Origin: Porites lutea
Lineage: Eukaryota; Cnidaria; Anthozoa; Scleractinia; Poritidae
Assembly: GCF_958299795.1 (NCBI RefSeq)
Contig: NC_133214.1
Coordinates: forward strand, 20,890,994-20,954,993
Reading direction: 5' to 3'
Length of the DNA: 64,000 nucleotides
Positions within the stretch are counted from its first letter, which is position 1. Each line of letters opens with the position of its first letter. Both the position numbers and the translations under genes were made by a program. The notes under the pieces were generated by a model. The model was not told the DNA's origin. It did no database searches and was given only the letters and a program-made list of their open reading frames with translations. Of this stretch, positions 35,833-45,889 are shown piece after piece.

Positions 35833-38152
35833 GACATGGAGGTTAAATTTACGAAGACCCGACAGTAGCAACCTCGTCCCTAGGGCGCTTTTCCCTAGCT
35901 GCTATTGTAGGGACCCGATCTTACACCAGACTAATTAATTGGAGAAACCTACCAAGACTATAAATTACCAGCTCTCTCTTTCAAAGAAGGGTGTAGCCCA
36001 TCCTTTGCTCCTACAGGATTGGGTACGCCGACTGTCTTTTTTTTTTTTGGCCAGAAGCTCAAGGTATTGGTATTTTTCTAATCTACAATCTACAATTGAA
36101 TGTCTTTCTTGCCTTGACAGATTCCTTGCTGAGTATTTTGAAGGAATCTTTCCACGCGACAATCCTCGTAACACGCGTTTTTCGATCAATTTCTTCACTT
36201 CTATTGGACTGGGTGGCGTCACGTGAGTATTGAGCTGTTACTACATTGTAGTTCCTATACGTTTTGAAACCAGCCGTGCATCGGATCACTTAATAAAGAT
36301 GATGATGATTTAGTCATTTAAGTGGTCGTGTCTGGCCTTTCAGGATTGTGGGCAGTGATAGATAGTGATACGTAGGGCGCTTTCCATTTGTCAGAACTGG
36401 CCGGCCGGATAATAGCCCGACTTTTTAGGATTTGACTGATCTGGCTGGAGAATTTGGATTAAAAGTGAAATTCTCATTATGGTGAGAATGGTCTGGCCGT
36501 CAGCTCTGACAAATGGAAAGCACCCTCAGTTCCCCTCTCAATAGTAAGGCGGCATAACAATCCAAGAGATTAGGCGATGGCCTAAGTATTAGGCCCTCAG
36601 GGGGAGAGGGTAGGGATGGATAGAAGAAACATGAGCCTATCAATTGCTTTGTGTCAGGCCCTTCCCCTCCCCTCTCCTCCCCTCGGGGAGATATATTATT
36701 TGCTTTTCCATCAAGTTGTTTTTGATGCGATGGATTATTGCATTTTTTTTCTCAACACAAAGGCTGTTTTCTGTATGATGTTGTAACATGATGATATTGT
36801 TCATGTTGTGTTCCAGGGATGAACTAAGAGAGCACTTGAAAAATGCCCCTAAAATGATCATGGCCCAACAGCGAGCTGCGGCGAGTGACAGTGACTCAGA
36901 TTCTTCTGATGATAGCAGCAGTGAAGGTGGGTGTGAGTGAGCAAATTCTTTTAACTGGTTTTTTCTGCTATTGTATAAAAGGAAAACTTCCGGCCTTCCG
37001 TGAGCGATCGACGCCAATTTAAGTGCTGTTAGAATAATATGGGAATGTTGTTAAAAGTCTCCACAATCCACAATTAAACTAGAGCTGTTTTGCCAATATC
37101 TCTGTTACTCATCAATACGCTTCCACTTTGCTCAACGTCACTGCAACTTACCATGACAAAAGGCTTGGTATCAGTGTATGGTAATGACCGTTTACGAAAG
37201 GGAAATTGATAACGGCGTGAGAGTACAAGCGTCTGTGCTTCAGAGAGCCTTCTTTGTTCAGGTTTTTTGCTAGATCCTTTATTGAGTTTCCTCTATTACG
37301 TCTATAGGGGCAGTCTACAGAAAACTCACTAAGGGGAAGCCCGCTGCAGCTGTATAGATACTTTTTATTTATTGGATTAAGAACCCTAAGAACATCTGTG
37401 TCAAAAACGTTAGGTCTTATAAGACAGATTTTACAGAACACGCTATCTCAGACAAAAGGTGGGGGATGGGGTCATGGCCCCCTTGGCCTTCTTCTCAATC
37501 CACCTGTGGGTGTAGTTCTGAGGCACAATTTACGTTCTGTACGCCCTTTTCTACCTTTCTTTTTTCTTCTATTTGTTGGTTAAACTTCCAGTTTTTGTTG
37601 CATTTTGAGATGCGCCTTAGATTAACTTAAGGTATTACTTGTTGTCTCTACAGATAGTTCGAGTTCGGAAGAATCATCGGAATCATCCGAAGAGTCATCG
37701 GATGATGATCGGAAGAAGAGGTCAGTACCTCTTTGTCCTTCTTATTTTCTGATCTAAAACTCGCTCTCAAATGCAAAACTGGGTGTTATCCGTATTTTTT
37801 TGTGTGTAATTTCGCTAATTTTGAAGTAGGAGTTATAAGACGCTTTTAAAGTTAGCTAGCATCTGCACTCGCTGTTTAACCGCTGGCCCTGGGTCTGTAT
37901 CCAGTGTTTGTCAATGTTAGTTTGAAGATAAACTCAGTTTACTTCAGCGATTCTTATTGTAGTTATAAATATTACAATGCAGTGAATTGTGTTATTTAGT
38001 ATAATTTGACAGTTTGTAACTCGTTAATTCCGTTTGTATTTTTCGTGGCAAAAGTCATAACTCATTAACACAAAACACGTTTCATTTTTAGGCGTAAAAA
38101 GAAGGAATCGCACAAGAGGAAAGACAAGAGAAAGCCCAAGAAAAGACGGTGA
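22455..38152 (+). CDS. CWC22: Pre-mRNA-splicing factor CWC22 homologue (MIF4G + MA3), 27 exons
   Basis: Exons: 22455-22496, 22823-22908, 24054-24116, 24321-24781, 25467-25530, 26585-26648, 27093-27157, 27475-27568, 27670-27744, 28201-28254, 28789-28863, 29336-29396, 29780-29883, 30095-30197, 30322-30384, 30664-30753, 30881-30965, 31786-31846, 32415-32492, 33052-33111, 34210-34302, 34587-34633, 34914-34994, 36121-36222, 36817-36926, 37654-37720, 38092-38152. The sum is 2409 nt (802 residues plus TGA). An RS/RD-rich N-terminal tail (to about 215) precedes [10 protein letters not shown] and the MIF4G domain, which binds eIF4A3 and brings it to the spliceosome for exon-junction complex assembly. 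An Asp/Glu run (about 500-520) leads to the MA3 domain (about 527-645, [10 protein letters not shown] to [12 protein letters not shown]). The C-terminus is Ser/Asp-rich and ends in a Lys/Arg tail. It acts in the nucleus. Introns 15 and 16 have GC donors. The human protein is about 900 residues, so the C-terminal tail is short here. Confidence 0.96.
22972..23243. mobile_element. Fold-back repeat, family 2 copy b (CWC22 intron 2)
   Basis: It is an inverted copy of 11425-11712: tgatatttggtataaatacc arms, then tttatactactacccacaaa and a tail with tcatgtagtagtata. Confidence 0.75.
24826..25065. repeat. Fold-back repeat, family 3 copy a (CWC22 intron 4)
   Basis: It shares atcatacaagtgattaacaaaa, an agtccgatttgtgtaatc-type block and ttctgctagcagtgaaa with 31876-32125. 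The arms around the centre are inverted (aatcatac / gtatgatt). Confidence 0.65.
28510..28621. mobile_element. MITE, ctgcccacctacccc family, copy b (CWC22 intron 10)
   Basis: Its ends extend outward to gtttctcggaactgccc and gggcagtttcccagaaac, which are inverted. The interior is the reverse complement of the interior of copy a, so the two copies lie in opposite directions. Confidence 0.8.
31876..32125. repeat. Fold-back repeat, family 3 copy b (CWC22 intron 18)
   Basis: The ends taatggtaacgggactgagt and actcagtcctgttaccaatt are inverted, and the inner arms ccaattcggtctgtagtcat and atgattacagactgaattgg also pair. It is the better preserved of the two copies. Confidence 0.75.
32734..32914. mobile_element. 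Tc1/mariner-type (pogo/Tigger-like) MITE in CWC22 intron 19
   Basis: The ends cagtcgactctctta and taagagagagttgactg (near-inverted) are each bordered by TA. The interior has repeated ggacacct and gtccatctta motifs typical of this MITE type. Confidence 0.7.
33390..34016. mobile_element. Tc1/mariner-type (pogo/Tigger-like) MITE in CWC22 intron 20
   Basis: This 627-bp element has perfect 20-base ends, cagtgaaacctgtattaagt and acttaatacaggtttcactg, bordered by TA. Internal tgtccgcttaata motifs repeat. No transposase frame is present. Confidence 0.78.
35107..35209. mobile_element. MITE, ctgcccacctacccc family, copy c (CWC22 intron 23)
   Basis: This is a diverged member with ends ctaggaagacacacccaccc and gtaggtgtagtatcctag, and an internal gttaacactaac / cttatggcaaa segment in the same direction as copy a. 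Confidence 0.65.
35290..35833 (+). mobile_element. 5'-truncated non-LTR retrotransposon (LINE, CR1/L2-like) tail in CWC22 intron 23
   Basis: An open frame ending at 35633 encodes the last about 105 residues of a LINE ORF2: [20 protein letters not shown], then [15 protein letters not shown] and a final SRTNRVGNF-like block. This is the usual C-terminus of CR1/L2/RTE-type reverse transcriptase proteins. A short 3' UTR and a (TTA)n tail follow. It is in the same direction as the host gene. The clade is not certain. Confidence 0.75.
35756..35833 (+). repeat. (TTA)n microsatellite
   Basis: About 25 nearly perfect trinucleotide units form the 3' tail of the LINE fragment. Confidence 0.9.
36374..36526. 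mobile_element. MITE, gggcgctttccatt family, copy b (CWC22 intron 24)
   Basis: The inverted ends agggcgctttccatttgtca and tgacaaatggaaagcaccct flank a loop of about 110 bp. They match the ends of the element at 6198. Confidence 0.75.
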
Positions 38153-38671
38153 ACGTGTTTTATTCAAAAGAACACTTTCGCAGAAAGAAAAGTTGTTGTA
38201 ATGTCTTTCCTGCTCACGTGAACATGCCATTCAACAGAAAAGTTGTCTTTTATAACAGGGCCTAGTTGCGCAAATCTTTAACTTCTGCCACAAATGTTCA
38301 CGTCTGATGTTCAGTCCATTCAGTCAAACTCTTTGTAACGCCAGACATTAGTAGTAACGTCTGAAGTTACAATTTTTGTAAATGGTCCCTGGATTGCTAC
38401 GTCATGTGAAATGACAATGACCGGAAGAGAGACAGAGTGGGGTGGGGTGAGTAAAAGGGTGTGGGTGGCTGCACTTCACTTTCCCTCTCTGGTACAATGT
38501 AGTGTGATCCGACGTTATCATCATTTAGAACAATTAAGAACGCCTTGTTGTTGGATACTTTTAAGTGGCGCTAAAAGACATCCCCAGATAAACGGTTAGC
38601 AATTAAGAGTTTCAAGCAAATCTTATCGCCGCAGCTGTTACTCCTATCCTATCTCCTATCTTAAAATTGTA

Positions 38672-38677
38672 AATAAA
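38672..38677 (+). terminator. Candidate poly(A) signal of CWC22
   Basis: This is an AATAAA 520 nt after the CWC22 stop, in a block (gtaaataaaattcagtgagc) that is also kept in the two duplicated tails (44744 and 62594). Confidence 0.5.
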
Positions 38678-38920
38678 ATTCAGTGAGCTGTGTTAATTTT
38701 CTAGCTGGTGTGCTGATCCCGTCCCAGGTACTATTGTGAACCGCGCATGACAAGGGGCAGAAAAAATTACGCATATGCGCAAATTCTTATTCGTTTGTTT
38801 GCAAGGAGAACATGTGGAGAAAAGAAAATACTGGTTTAATAAACGATAAAAAATAAATCGCGGGTAAAAGAGAAATTTTTCTTCTTTTCAATTGGGAAGC
38901 GTAGGTGAAAACTGATGTGT

Positions 38921-39066
38921 GGGGCAGCACCTATCAATGTGCCCCGGATTTGAATTCCGCCTGAAGTGACGCTATATGAGCGTTGAGTTTGTTGTTGGTT
39001 CTCGCTTTGCTCCGAGAGGTTTTTATATCTCCGGGTCCCTGTCCTCAAAACCCAACAGTTCCAAAT
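38921..39066 (+). repeat. tRNA-SINE-like block, unit A
   Basis: A pol III B-box-like segment (ccggatttgaattccg) is followed by gttgagtttgttgttggttc and ctccgagaggttttt, a core I recognise from dispersed coral repeats. No clear A box was seen. Copies occur at 44986, 56150 and 63093. Confidence 0.45.
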
Positions 39067-39941
39067 AGTAGGGCGGGGGAAAGATGGGAAAAAATGGAGT
39101 AATAAACGGGGTGAATTGTTTTACGCAAAAATTAACTGTCCTACGAAAGTAAGAGTCACGCTTGTTTTGGTGTAACAAGGCAAAACAGCGATTTAGTTCG
39201 ATAAATCGCTTGATATGACTGATCCAATACTGACTTGGACTGAGCTTTATCAGCTGCTCAAGCAAGCAGCTAGTTTGTAATTATCTGATCTATTCAACAT
39301 GTGGCCCTGGTGAGGCTCTCAAAACAAAAGCAAGGAATAAAAAGGAATTTGAACAACAACGTTCAATCTAATTTAGCTCACTTGGGTTTTCGAAATACAC
39401 GTTGTACGTTTTCAAAATTTATCCATTTTACAATTTTTCATGAAAATTAAAATAGAACTGGACGCATAACTGCCTCTATTTTGTACAGCAGTCACTTCAC
39501 ATAAAAACTGGCCTATGCTTTTTATGTCTCATCGATAAAAAAAGTACAATATAAAAAATCACTGGTTCTTCCAACACTTAATAAACGGTAAAAAAGATAT
39601 GTATGACTACGCTAATGTTTAGTCTTAATAATTTTACTTACATTGTGATAGCTGGTTGCCTTGACCGTCGCAAATTATCGACCACAAAAACGACAAAAAA
39701 GAGCTTACAAACTTAAGTCAACATAGTCTTTTAGCACTTGATGTTACTGTCTCCCTAGCTTCCCTCCTATGGCCAAGCAAAATTATATAAACAGTTTAAA
39801 TTACAGAGGGTGGACTAACTCTTTAAGTCTTTCAAAAATAATATTAACGAATGTGGACTAACTTAATTTAGCTTGGATATTTAGATTGATATTTGGAAAA
39901 TAACATCCTTTATGCCAATATGTTTAGGAAAAATAGCCACT

Positions 39942-42185
39942 TTATTCAAATATTTGAATTCGATGATTACCTTGATCAGACACAACAAATTGGCCATTAC
40001 TAAGCAATGCCACCGACAAGGGTGAGTTGAATGCTCCTAACTTGCTGCCCTGTGTTCCAAACTTCCCGATGAATTTTCCGTTAAGTTCAAAGACTTGAAC
40101 TCTATGATTCAGTTCATCACAGACAAACAGATGCTGTGACTCATTCAGTAACAAATAACCAGGCTAACTAAATTCCCCGCCCCCTTTCCGCTGCTTACCA
40201 AGCTTGTACTGAAAATGCCCCTCCCTGTTAAATACTTTGATACAGTGTTCACCTCGGTCTGACACTATGAAATATTCACCACACTGAACACAGTGAACAG
40301 GATAACTCAAAGAACCCTGTCCACCTATCTTCATTACAAACCTACCATCCGGGGTAAAGATCTTAATCAGTTTGTTACAATTATCAGCAACAATAACATT
40401 ACCAGTTCTATCTAAGGATAAACCCCAAGGGTTAGAGAGCTGACTATCAAGGCTTCCTTGGCCGCCAAATGAACCCAGGTGACTCCCCTCCCCACTAAAG
40501 ATCTGTACTCTATTATTACCCATGTCTGCTACGAAGATTTTTCTATCCTTATCAGTGGCTATTGCAAAAGGGAGGTTGAACTCTCCAGCATTTTCACCTT
40601 TGTGACCAAAGGATCTTAAGAAAGTACCATTACTGTCAAACACTTGAACCCGATGGTTCCCACTGTCAGCTACTAATATTTCGTCTTTGTCAGTCACTGC
40701 CACCCCCAGAGGACAATGAAACATTCCATCACCCGAGCCTTCCTTTCCAAAAGATAAAACAGGTTTTACATGAAATGGTTTTACGCTTGTTGTAAAAGGG
40801 CTGCCACGAATATGTTCCTTGTTTACTTGAACATACAATTTGAATGTACCTTGAACTCTGGGATAAAAACTAACATTGTAGGTACCATCTTTCATGTCCT
40901 CTACTTTCACTTCCTTCATGCATTCTTGTCCTTGTTCGTCCTTGATCTCTGTCGTTACACGGTCCTGTTTATCATACCACCGCTTTCTCTCTGCGTTTCT
41001 TGTGATCAAATTGAATTGAGCTTTACGCGCTACAGTTCCTTCCTTCAGTCCTTCGCCTTCAGCCACAGATTCACTTGCTTTTGTTCTGTTAAGGTCCTTC
41101 AAGGATCCGATTTCTTCTCCATTCACAACATCAAGCAATTTCTGATTTTTAATGAACACTAAAGCTTCTTGAGTTCCAGGGTCATGAGCAACAACTTCAT
41201 TCTGATCCACCCTCTCAAAAATTGTTTGCAGTGTTTTTTTAAGCTGAACGACTTCAGCATTGGTACTTCTCTGAAAGAGTTTATCAGCTTCTTCCAGCGA
41301 TGATTCAATAACATTAATTTGTTGCTGAATCTCGTTCCTTTTTGTTGTCAAACTTTCAATGGACTTCTTAGTTCGACCTTCCACTGTAGTGATTATATTT
41401 TGCAGTTTTGCTTGAATTGTTTTGATCAAGTGATCAGCAAACCTTTGAACATCTCTTTTTAATACTTCGCTTTGTTGAAAGACTTTAGCACAATGTTCAT
41501 CCAGTTGACTTACTATGTTCATTTTTGCTTCTAAATTTTGTCTCTGCGTTTCGATTACAGATTTGATCTCGAGTCTTTTGGTTTCGGCTTCTTCTTCGAT
41601 CAATTTCAAAACATGACCTCCGTGATCCAAAATGACGCAAGTTTGGCAAAGAACTGTTTCGCATTCTTTGCAGTAGTACTTGAGCTCTTCTTTCTGGTGT
41701 CCTTGTCTTGAACAAAATACTGGTCGCTTCAATACATCTTCGAAGTCCCTATCTTGGAATTCTCTCACCGCCAAAGCACGATGTCCCGTTTTGTCTCGCA
41801 TTTTACTATGAAACATTAAGCATTCTTCGCAATAAAAAATGCAACACTGGAAACAATACGACGCTTCCGAGCTCTTTTTGTCACAGTTTCCGCATGTTAG
41901 TTGAGTGTTCTTGCATTCTTTGATGGCAAGAACATCGATAAAGCCATTTAAATAAAAGCTTGTAGGAAGATCTTTAAGATCACCGCTTGCTGGTATTCTG
42001 CTTAGCGTTTGGCATTTCGGGCATTTAATGGCGTCTCCACCGCCGCACGTCTCGTACCACTGATTTACACACTTGAAGCAAAAACTGTGCAGACAGGAGA
42101 GTTGTTTAGGATCTGTGAATAAGTCCGAACACACCGAGCAAGACACTTCTTCGCGAAGATTGTGAAATAGAGTTGTGAGATCCAT
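39942..42185 (-). CDS. TRIM-NHL protein A (TRIM2/3/71-like), one in-frame stop near the C-terminus
   Basis: This is an intronless frame of 2244 nt. RING (C16, C19, C31, H33, C36, C39, C55, C58), B-box 1 (98-135), B-box 2 (158-191), coiled coil (about 195-310), filamin/ABP280 repeat (about 385-475) and six NHL repeats (about 482-747) are all recognisable. Such proteins are RING-type E3 ubiquitin ligases or RNA-binding regulators; the target is unknown. A TAG codon at 40164-40166 (codon 674) lies where copies B and D have Arg or Cys codons. The protein would end at 673 residues and lose about the last one and a half NHL blades. The frame is open again after it. A truncated product, an allele or a sequencing error are all possible. 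The start matches the other copies. Confidence 0.85.
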
Positions 42186-42304
42186 GTCTTCTTCAAAATA
42201 ACAGCCTCAAATGACCTTGTGTCCAAGAGTCTAGTCTATACCCAACAATCAAGTCTTGTGACGTTTCTATCTTTAGCTTTTCTCGGAATCAAAGACCCTT
42301 CGAA

Positions 42305-42309
42305 CCAAT
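42305..42309 (-). promoter_or_regulatory. CCAAT box of TRIM-NHL A
   Basis: ATTGG on the coding strand lies 120 nt upstream of the ATG. The same motif and flanks occur 117-121 nt upstream of all four TRIM genes. Confidence 0.5.
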
Positions 42310-42595
42310 CACAGAGCAGTATTGTATTAGAGCCTCTTACGCGCCTTAGTAGTAAAGTGTCAATCATCTATACTAGAGGCAAAAGCCATTTATATGAAGC
42401 ACGACACTGTAAAAACATCAGCGCATAAAGATACAAATTACTTTTTATTGTGCAGAGTGCCGTAAAACAAGCGACCGTGGACTGAATAATTGTATCTTTC
42501 TGGTTAAATTTCTCTCTGTTGTCGTGCTTGCAATGACATAATGCAGTTGTTTTGTGTTAACACCCGGGGTTAACAGTGTATCTTTCGAACTACAG

Positions 42596-42754
42596 TTTGA
42601 TCAAAAATAAAACACAAACATCGGTGATCAACATTGTGACTTATCGCATTTTTATAAACTTGACGTTTCGTATGCTAATGCGAAAACTCACAATGTTTAT
42701 CACTGCTGTTTGTGTTTTATTTTTGATCAAACTACGATGGCCCTCGAACTACAG
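42596..42754. mobile_element. Fold-back MITE inserted in unit A
   Basis: The inverted ends gtttgatcaaaaataaaaca and tgttttatttttgatcaaac lie close to the direct repeat tcgaactacag (42585-42595 and 42744-42754). Unit B (about 48530) and unit C (about 54910) keep the empty site. Confidence 0.75.
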
Positions 42755-44187
42755 TCCTCGGTAACAAAAAAGATTTGTCACCAAAGAAAACAAAATAAAC
42801 AGAGAGGCACATTCAAAATAACGTTTACTTTTTATGAGCCATTATACCATAAAGGCCACATCCGTTACTTCAGGTTGAACGTTTAAAGTGTTCACTGAGT
42901 GGAATGACTCATGGTATTTGGAGCATGGGCACGACACACCAGCATGCTCATTAAGGTGCAAGCAGAAGAGCTCCTAGGTGCAACGCTTAGCCTTTTTTAC
43001 GTCAGCCACAGGAAAAACTCAAGGCCAGAGGGTGGTGCTTTTATACGTAGTCTGCAAACAGGCTTTCTAGGGAAAAACGTAGAGTAACAGATCGAGGCAG
43101 ACTAGAATAGAGTGGAAGAAGGGAGAGGAAGAAAATGTAATCGATTTTTTTACGTTCATCTTAACCCGATGCGCCCGATCGGACTCCAGGACTTGAGAGA
43201 AAGACGGAGATGCTGGTTTGGAAACTCAGAGAATTAAACCTCTATCGGTGGTTTCGACTTTATTTGACTCCCAACAAAGTAGGCCATGCTAAACAGACAA
43301 CTAAAAAAGAGCTTTAGTGGTTTTAACTTTTCAGTAGAGTATAACGTCGTTTAGCCTTTTTTATACACATATCTTTTCCCCACACATCCCAAGCGGGCTT
43401 GTGGTGGTTACTTCTTTTCTTGTACCATATTTTCCCTTTTTTGTCATATCTGGTAGGGGTGTCGTGCGCTTTGCTCCCTCGCAAGTCGTATGTTTCAAGT
43501 TTTGGCTTGTGAATATCCAATAACACAAAAGTCCAACTCAGTTTCACGAAAATCTTCAGCCCAAGATTCATACCAGTCGAGGTTGTTCATTTCAGTGTAG
43601 GGTTAAGAGGATGTTGGTGGTCTTAAGTTTGCTCTTACAAACAATGTGCAGACAAAAATCTGCAAGGAAGCACACTCTACCAAACTCTGCGGTATGACCA
43701 GTACCTTACGCTTGCAGACAGCAACATCAACCGAGTAGTGGCAACCATGGACAGCTCTTGGGCCCCTCGTTAGGGCTCATCAGCTTGGCATAACCTTCGG
43801 ACCCCTGTAAGATCAAAGCCGTGTTCATGGGCCCATGCTGATGAGTCGCAATGAGCGCGAAACAGTTCTCCCTCCATGGCTCGAGTTATATGGCTGTGCG
43901 CATGCGTAAGCTACTGGCCATACCGTGTTATTCTGCTAGTTTTGACGTAGGAGGCTGTAAAGTTTGCTCAATTGAATAGAGTAGAATCTGCACTCACTGT
44001 TTAACTCCCAATTTAGTTGGAAGATAATCTCTGTTTATTTCAGGGATTCTCATTATAGTTATTAATATTACAAAGCAGTGAATTATGTTATTAATTATAA
44101 TTTGACAGTTTGAGACATGATAATTCCTTTTGTATTTTTCGTGGCAAGAGACATGATTCAGTAACACAAAACACGTTTCATTTTCAG

Positions 44188-44248
44188 GTGTAAAATGAAG
44201 GAATCGCACAAGAGTAAAGACAAGAGAAAGCCCAAGAAAAGACGGTGA
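44188..44248 (+). pseudogene. Duplicated last exon of CWC22, copy in unit B
   Basis: 61 nt, the same length as the true last exon (38092-38152). The acceptor (tttcattttcag) is kept, the frame in the phase used by CWC22 is open, and it ends in the same PKKRR plus TGA. A few codons differ. A poly(A) signal follows at 44744. It is either a dead fragment or a possible alternative terminal exon. Confidence 0.85.
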
Positions 44249-45889
44249 ACTTATTTTATGCAAAAGAGCACTTTCTTCCTGCTCACGTGAACATGGTAGT
44301 CAACCAAAAAGTGATCTTTTATGACAGGGCCTAGTTGCGCAAATCTTTTACTTCTGCTGCAAATGTTCACGTCTGATGTTCAGTCGATCCAGTCAAACTC
44401 TTTGTAACGCAGACATTAGTAGTAACGTCTGAAGTTACAATTTTTGTAAATGTTCCCTGGATTGCTACGTCATGTAAAACGACAATGACCGGAGGAGAGA
44501 CAGAGTGGGGTGGGGTGGGGTGAGTAAAAGGGTGTGGGTGGCTGCACTTCTCTTTCCCTCTCTGGTACAAGGTAGTTTGCTGCGACGTTATCATCATGTA
44601 GAACACTTACTAACGGCTTTAGTTGAACACTCTTAAGTGGCGCTAAAAGACATCCGCAGATAAAAGGTTAGCAAACAAGAGTTTCAAGCAAATTTTATCG
44701 CTGCAGCTTTTACTCATATCCTATCTCCTATCTTAGAATTGTAAATAAAATTCAGTGAGCTGTTTTAATTTTCTAGTTGGTGTGCTGATCCGTCCCAGGT
44801 ACCATTGCGAACCGTGCATGACAAAGGGGAGAAAAAAATCCACATGCGCAAAATCCGATTTGTTTGTTTGCAAAGAAAAACATGTGGAGAAAAGAAAATA
44901 TTGATTTAATAAACGATAAAATAAATCGCGGGTAAAAGAGAAATTTTTCTTCTTTTCAATTGGGAAGCGTAGGTGAAAACTGATGTATGGCGCAGCACCT
45001 ATCAATGTGCCCCGGGTTCGAATTCCGCCGGAAGTGACGCTATGTGAGCGTGGAGTTTGTTGTTGGTTCTCGTCTTTGCTCCGAGAGGTTTTTATATGTC
45101 CGGGTCCCTGTCCTCAAAACCCAACAGTTCCAAATAGTGGCAAAACAGCGATTAAGTTCGATAAATCGCTTGATATGACTGATCCAATACTGACTTGGAC
45201 TGAGCTTTATCAGCTGCTCAAGCAAGCAGCTAGTTTGTAATTATCTGATCTATTCAACATGCGGTCCTGGTGAGGCTCTCAAAACAAATGCACGGGATAA
45301 AAAGTAATTTGAACAACAACGTTCAATCTAATTTAGCTCACTTGGTTTGTCGAAATACACGTTGTACGCCGGGGTTGTACGTTTTCAAAATTTGTCCATT
45401 TTACAACCTTTCCTGAAAATTAAGATAGAACTAGACGCATAAGTACCTCTATGTTGTACAGCAGTCACTCTACATAGAAACTGGCCTATGCTTTTATGTC
45501 TCATCGATAAAAAAAAGTACAATATAAAAAAATTACTGGTTCTTTCAACACTTAATGAAAGGTAAAAAAGATATGTATGACTACGCTAATGTTTAGTCTT
45601 AATAATTTTACTTACATTGTCATAGCTGGTTGCCTTGACCGTCGCAAATTATCGACCACAAAAACGACAAAAAAGAGATTACAAACTAAAGTCAACATAG
45701 TCTTTTAGCGAATGATGTTAGTATCTCCCTAGTTTTCCCTCCTATGGCCGAGCAAAATTATACAAACGGTTTAAATTACAGTATGCGGACTTAATCCTTA
45801 CGTCTTTCAAAAGTAATATTAACGAATCTGGACTAACTTAATTGGAATAACGTGCTTATGCCAATATGTTTAGGAAATATAGCCACTTT
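44249..45889. other. Spacer between the CWC22 tail copy and TRIM-NHL B
   Basis: It is homologous to 38153-39941, including the SINE-like block at about 44986-45132. A stretch of about 110 bp present in unit A after 39066 is missing here. No gene. Confidence 0.6.
44986..45132 (+). repeat. tRNA-SINE-like block, unit B
   Basis: It has the clearest B box of the set (cccgggttcgaattccg), followed by the ttgttgttggttctcg core. Confidence 0.45.

Larger units (their letters stand above)
38153..39941. other. Spacer between CWC22 and TRIM-NHL A
   Basis: This is the CWC22 3' UTR, then a SINE-like block, then AT-rich sequence that recurs left of the other TRIM genes (cctcctatggccaagcaaaattata around 39768). 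No gene was seen. Confidence 0.65.
37857..43984. repeat. Segmental duplication unit A (CWC22 tail + TRIM-NHL A + 5' flank)
   Basis: From within the last CWC22 intron to the start of the next unit. The left flank matches 43985-45889 and 61820-64000. The right flank (42186-43984) matches 60021-61819 closely. Confidence 0.8.
42186..43984. other. Right flank of TRIM-NHL A
   Basis: This is the promoter region, the 159-bp insertion (42596-42754) and sequence shared with 60021-61819. Short open frames here (for example 43323-43571) recur only because the DNA is duplicated and have no domain. No gene was called. Confidence 0.6.

Noticed and set aside
39023-39265. Frame with LEQLIKLSPSQYWISHIKRF, repeated at 45040-45225 and 63188-63409
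   Set aside because: It overlaps the SINE-like block and is carried by the segmental duplication; frames differ between copies.
39941-39946. AATAAA overlapping the TRIM-A stop codon on the minus strand
   Set aside because: The other copies have TGA or TAG here with no hexamer, so it is probably a chance match and not the poly(A) signal.
40164-40166. Programmed stop read-through in TRIM-A
   Set aside because: The codon after TAG is CCT, not the CTA context known to favour read-through, and other copies have sense codons here.
43323-43571. 82-residue frame also found at 61171-61413
   Set aside because: It recurs only because the flank is duplicated; one copy has a length change and no domain or codon conservation is visible.
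44983-45030. Possible tRNA gene from the ggttcgaattcc B box
   Set aside because: No cloverleaf or A box at the right distance; it fits a degraded tRNA-derived SINE better.
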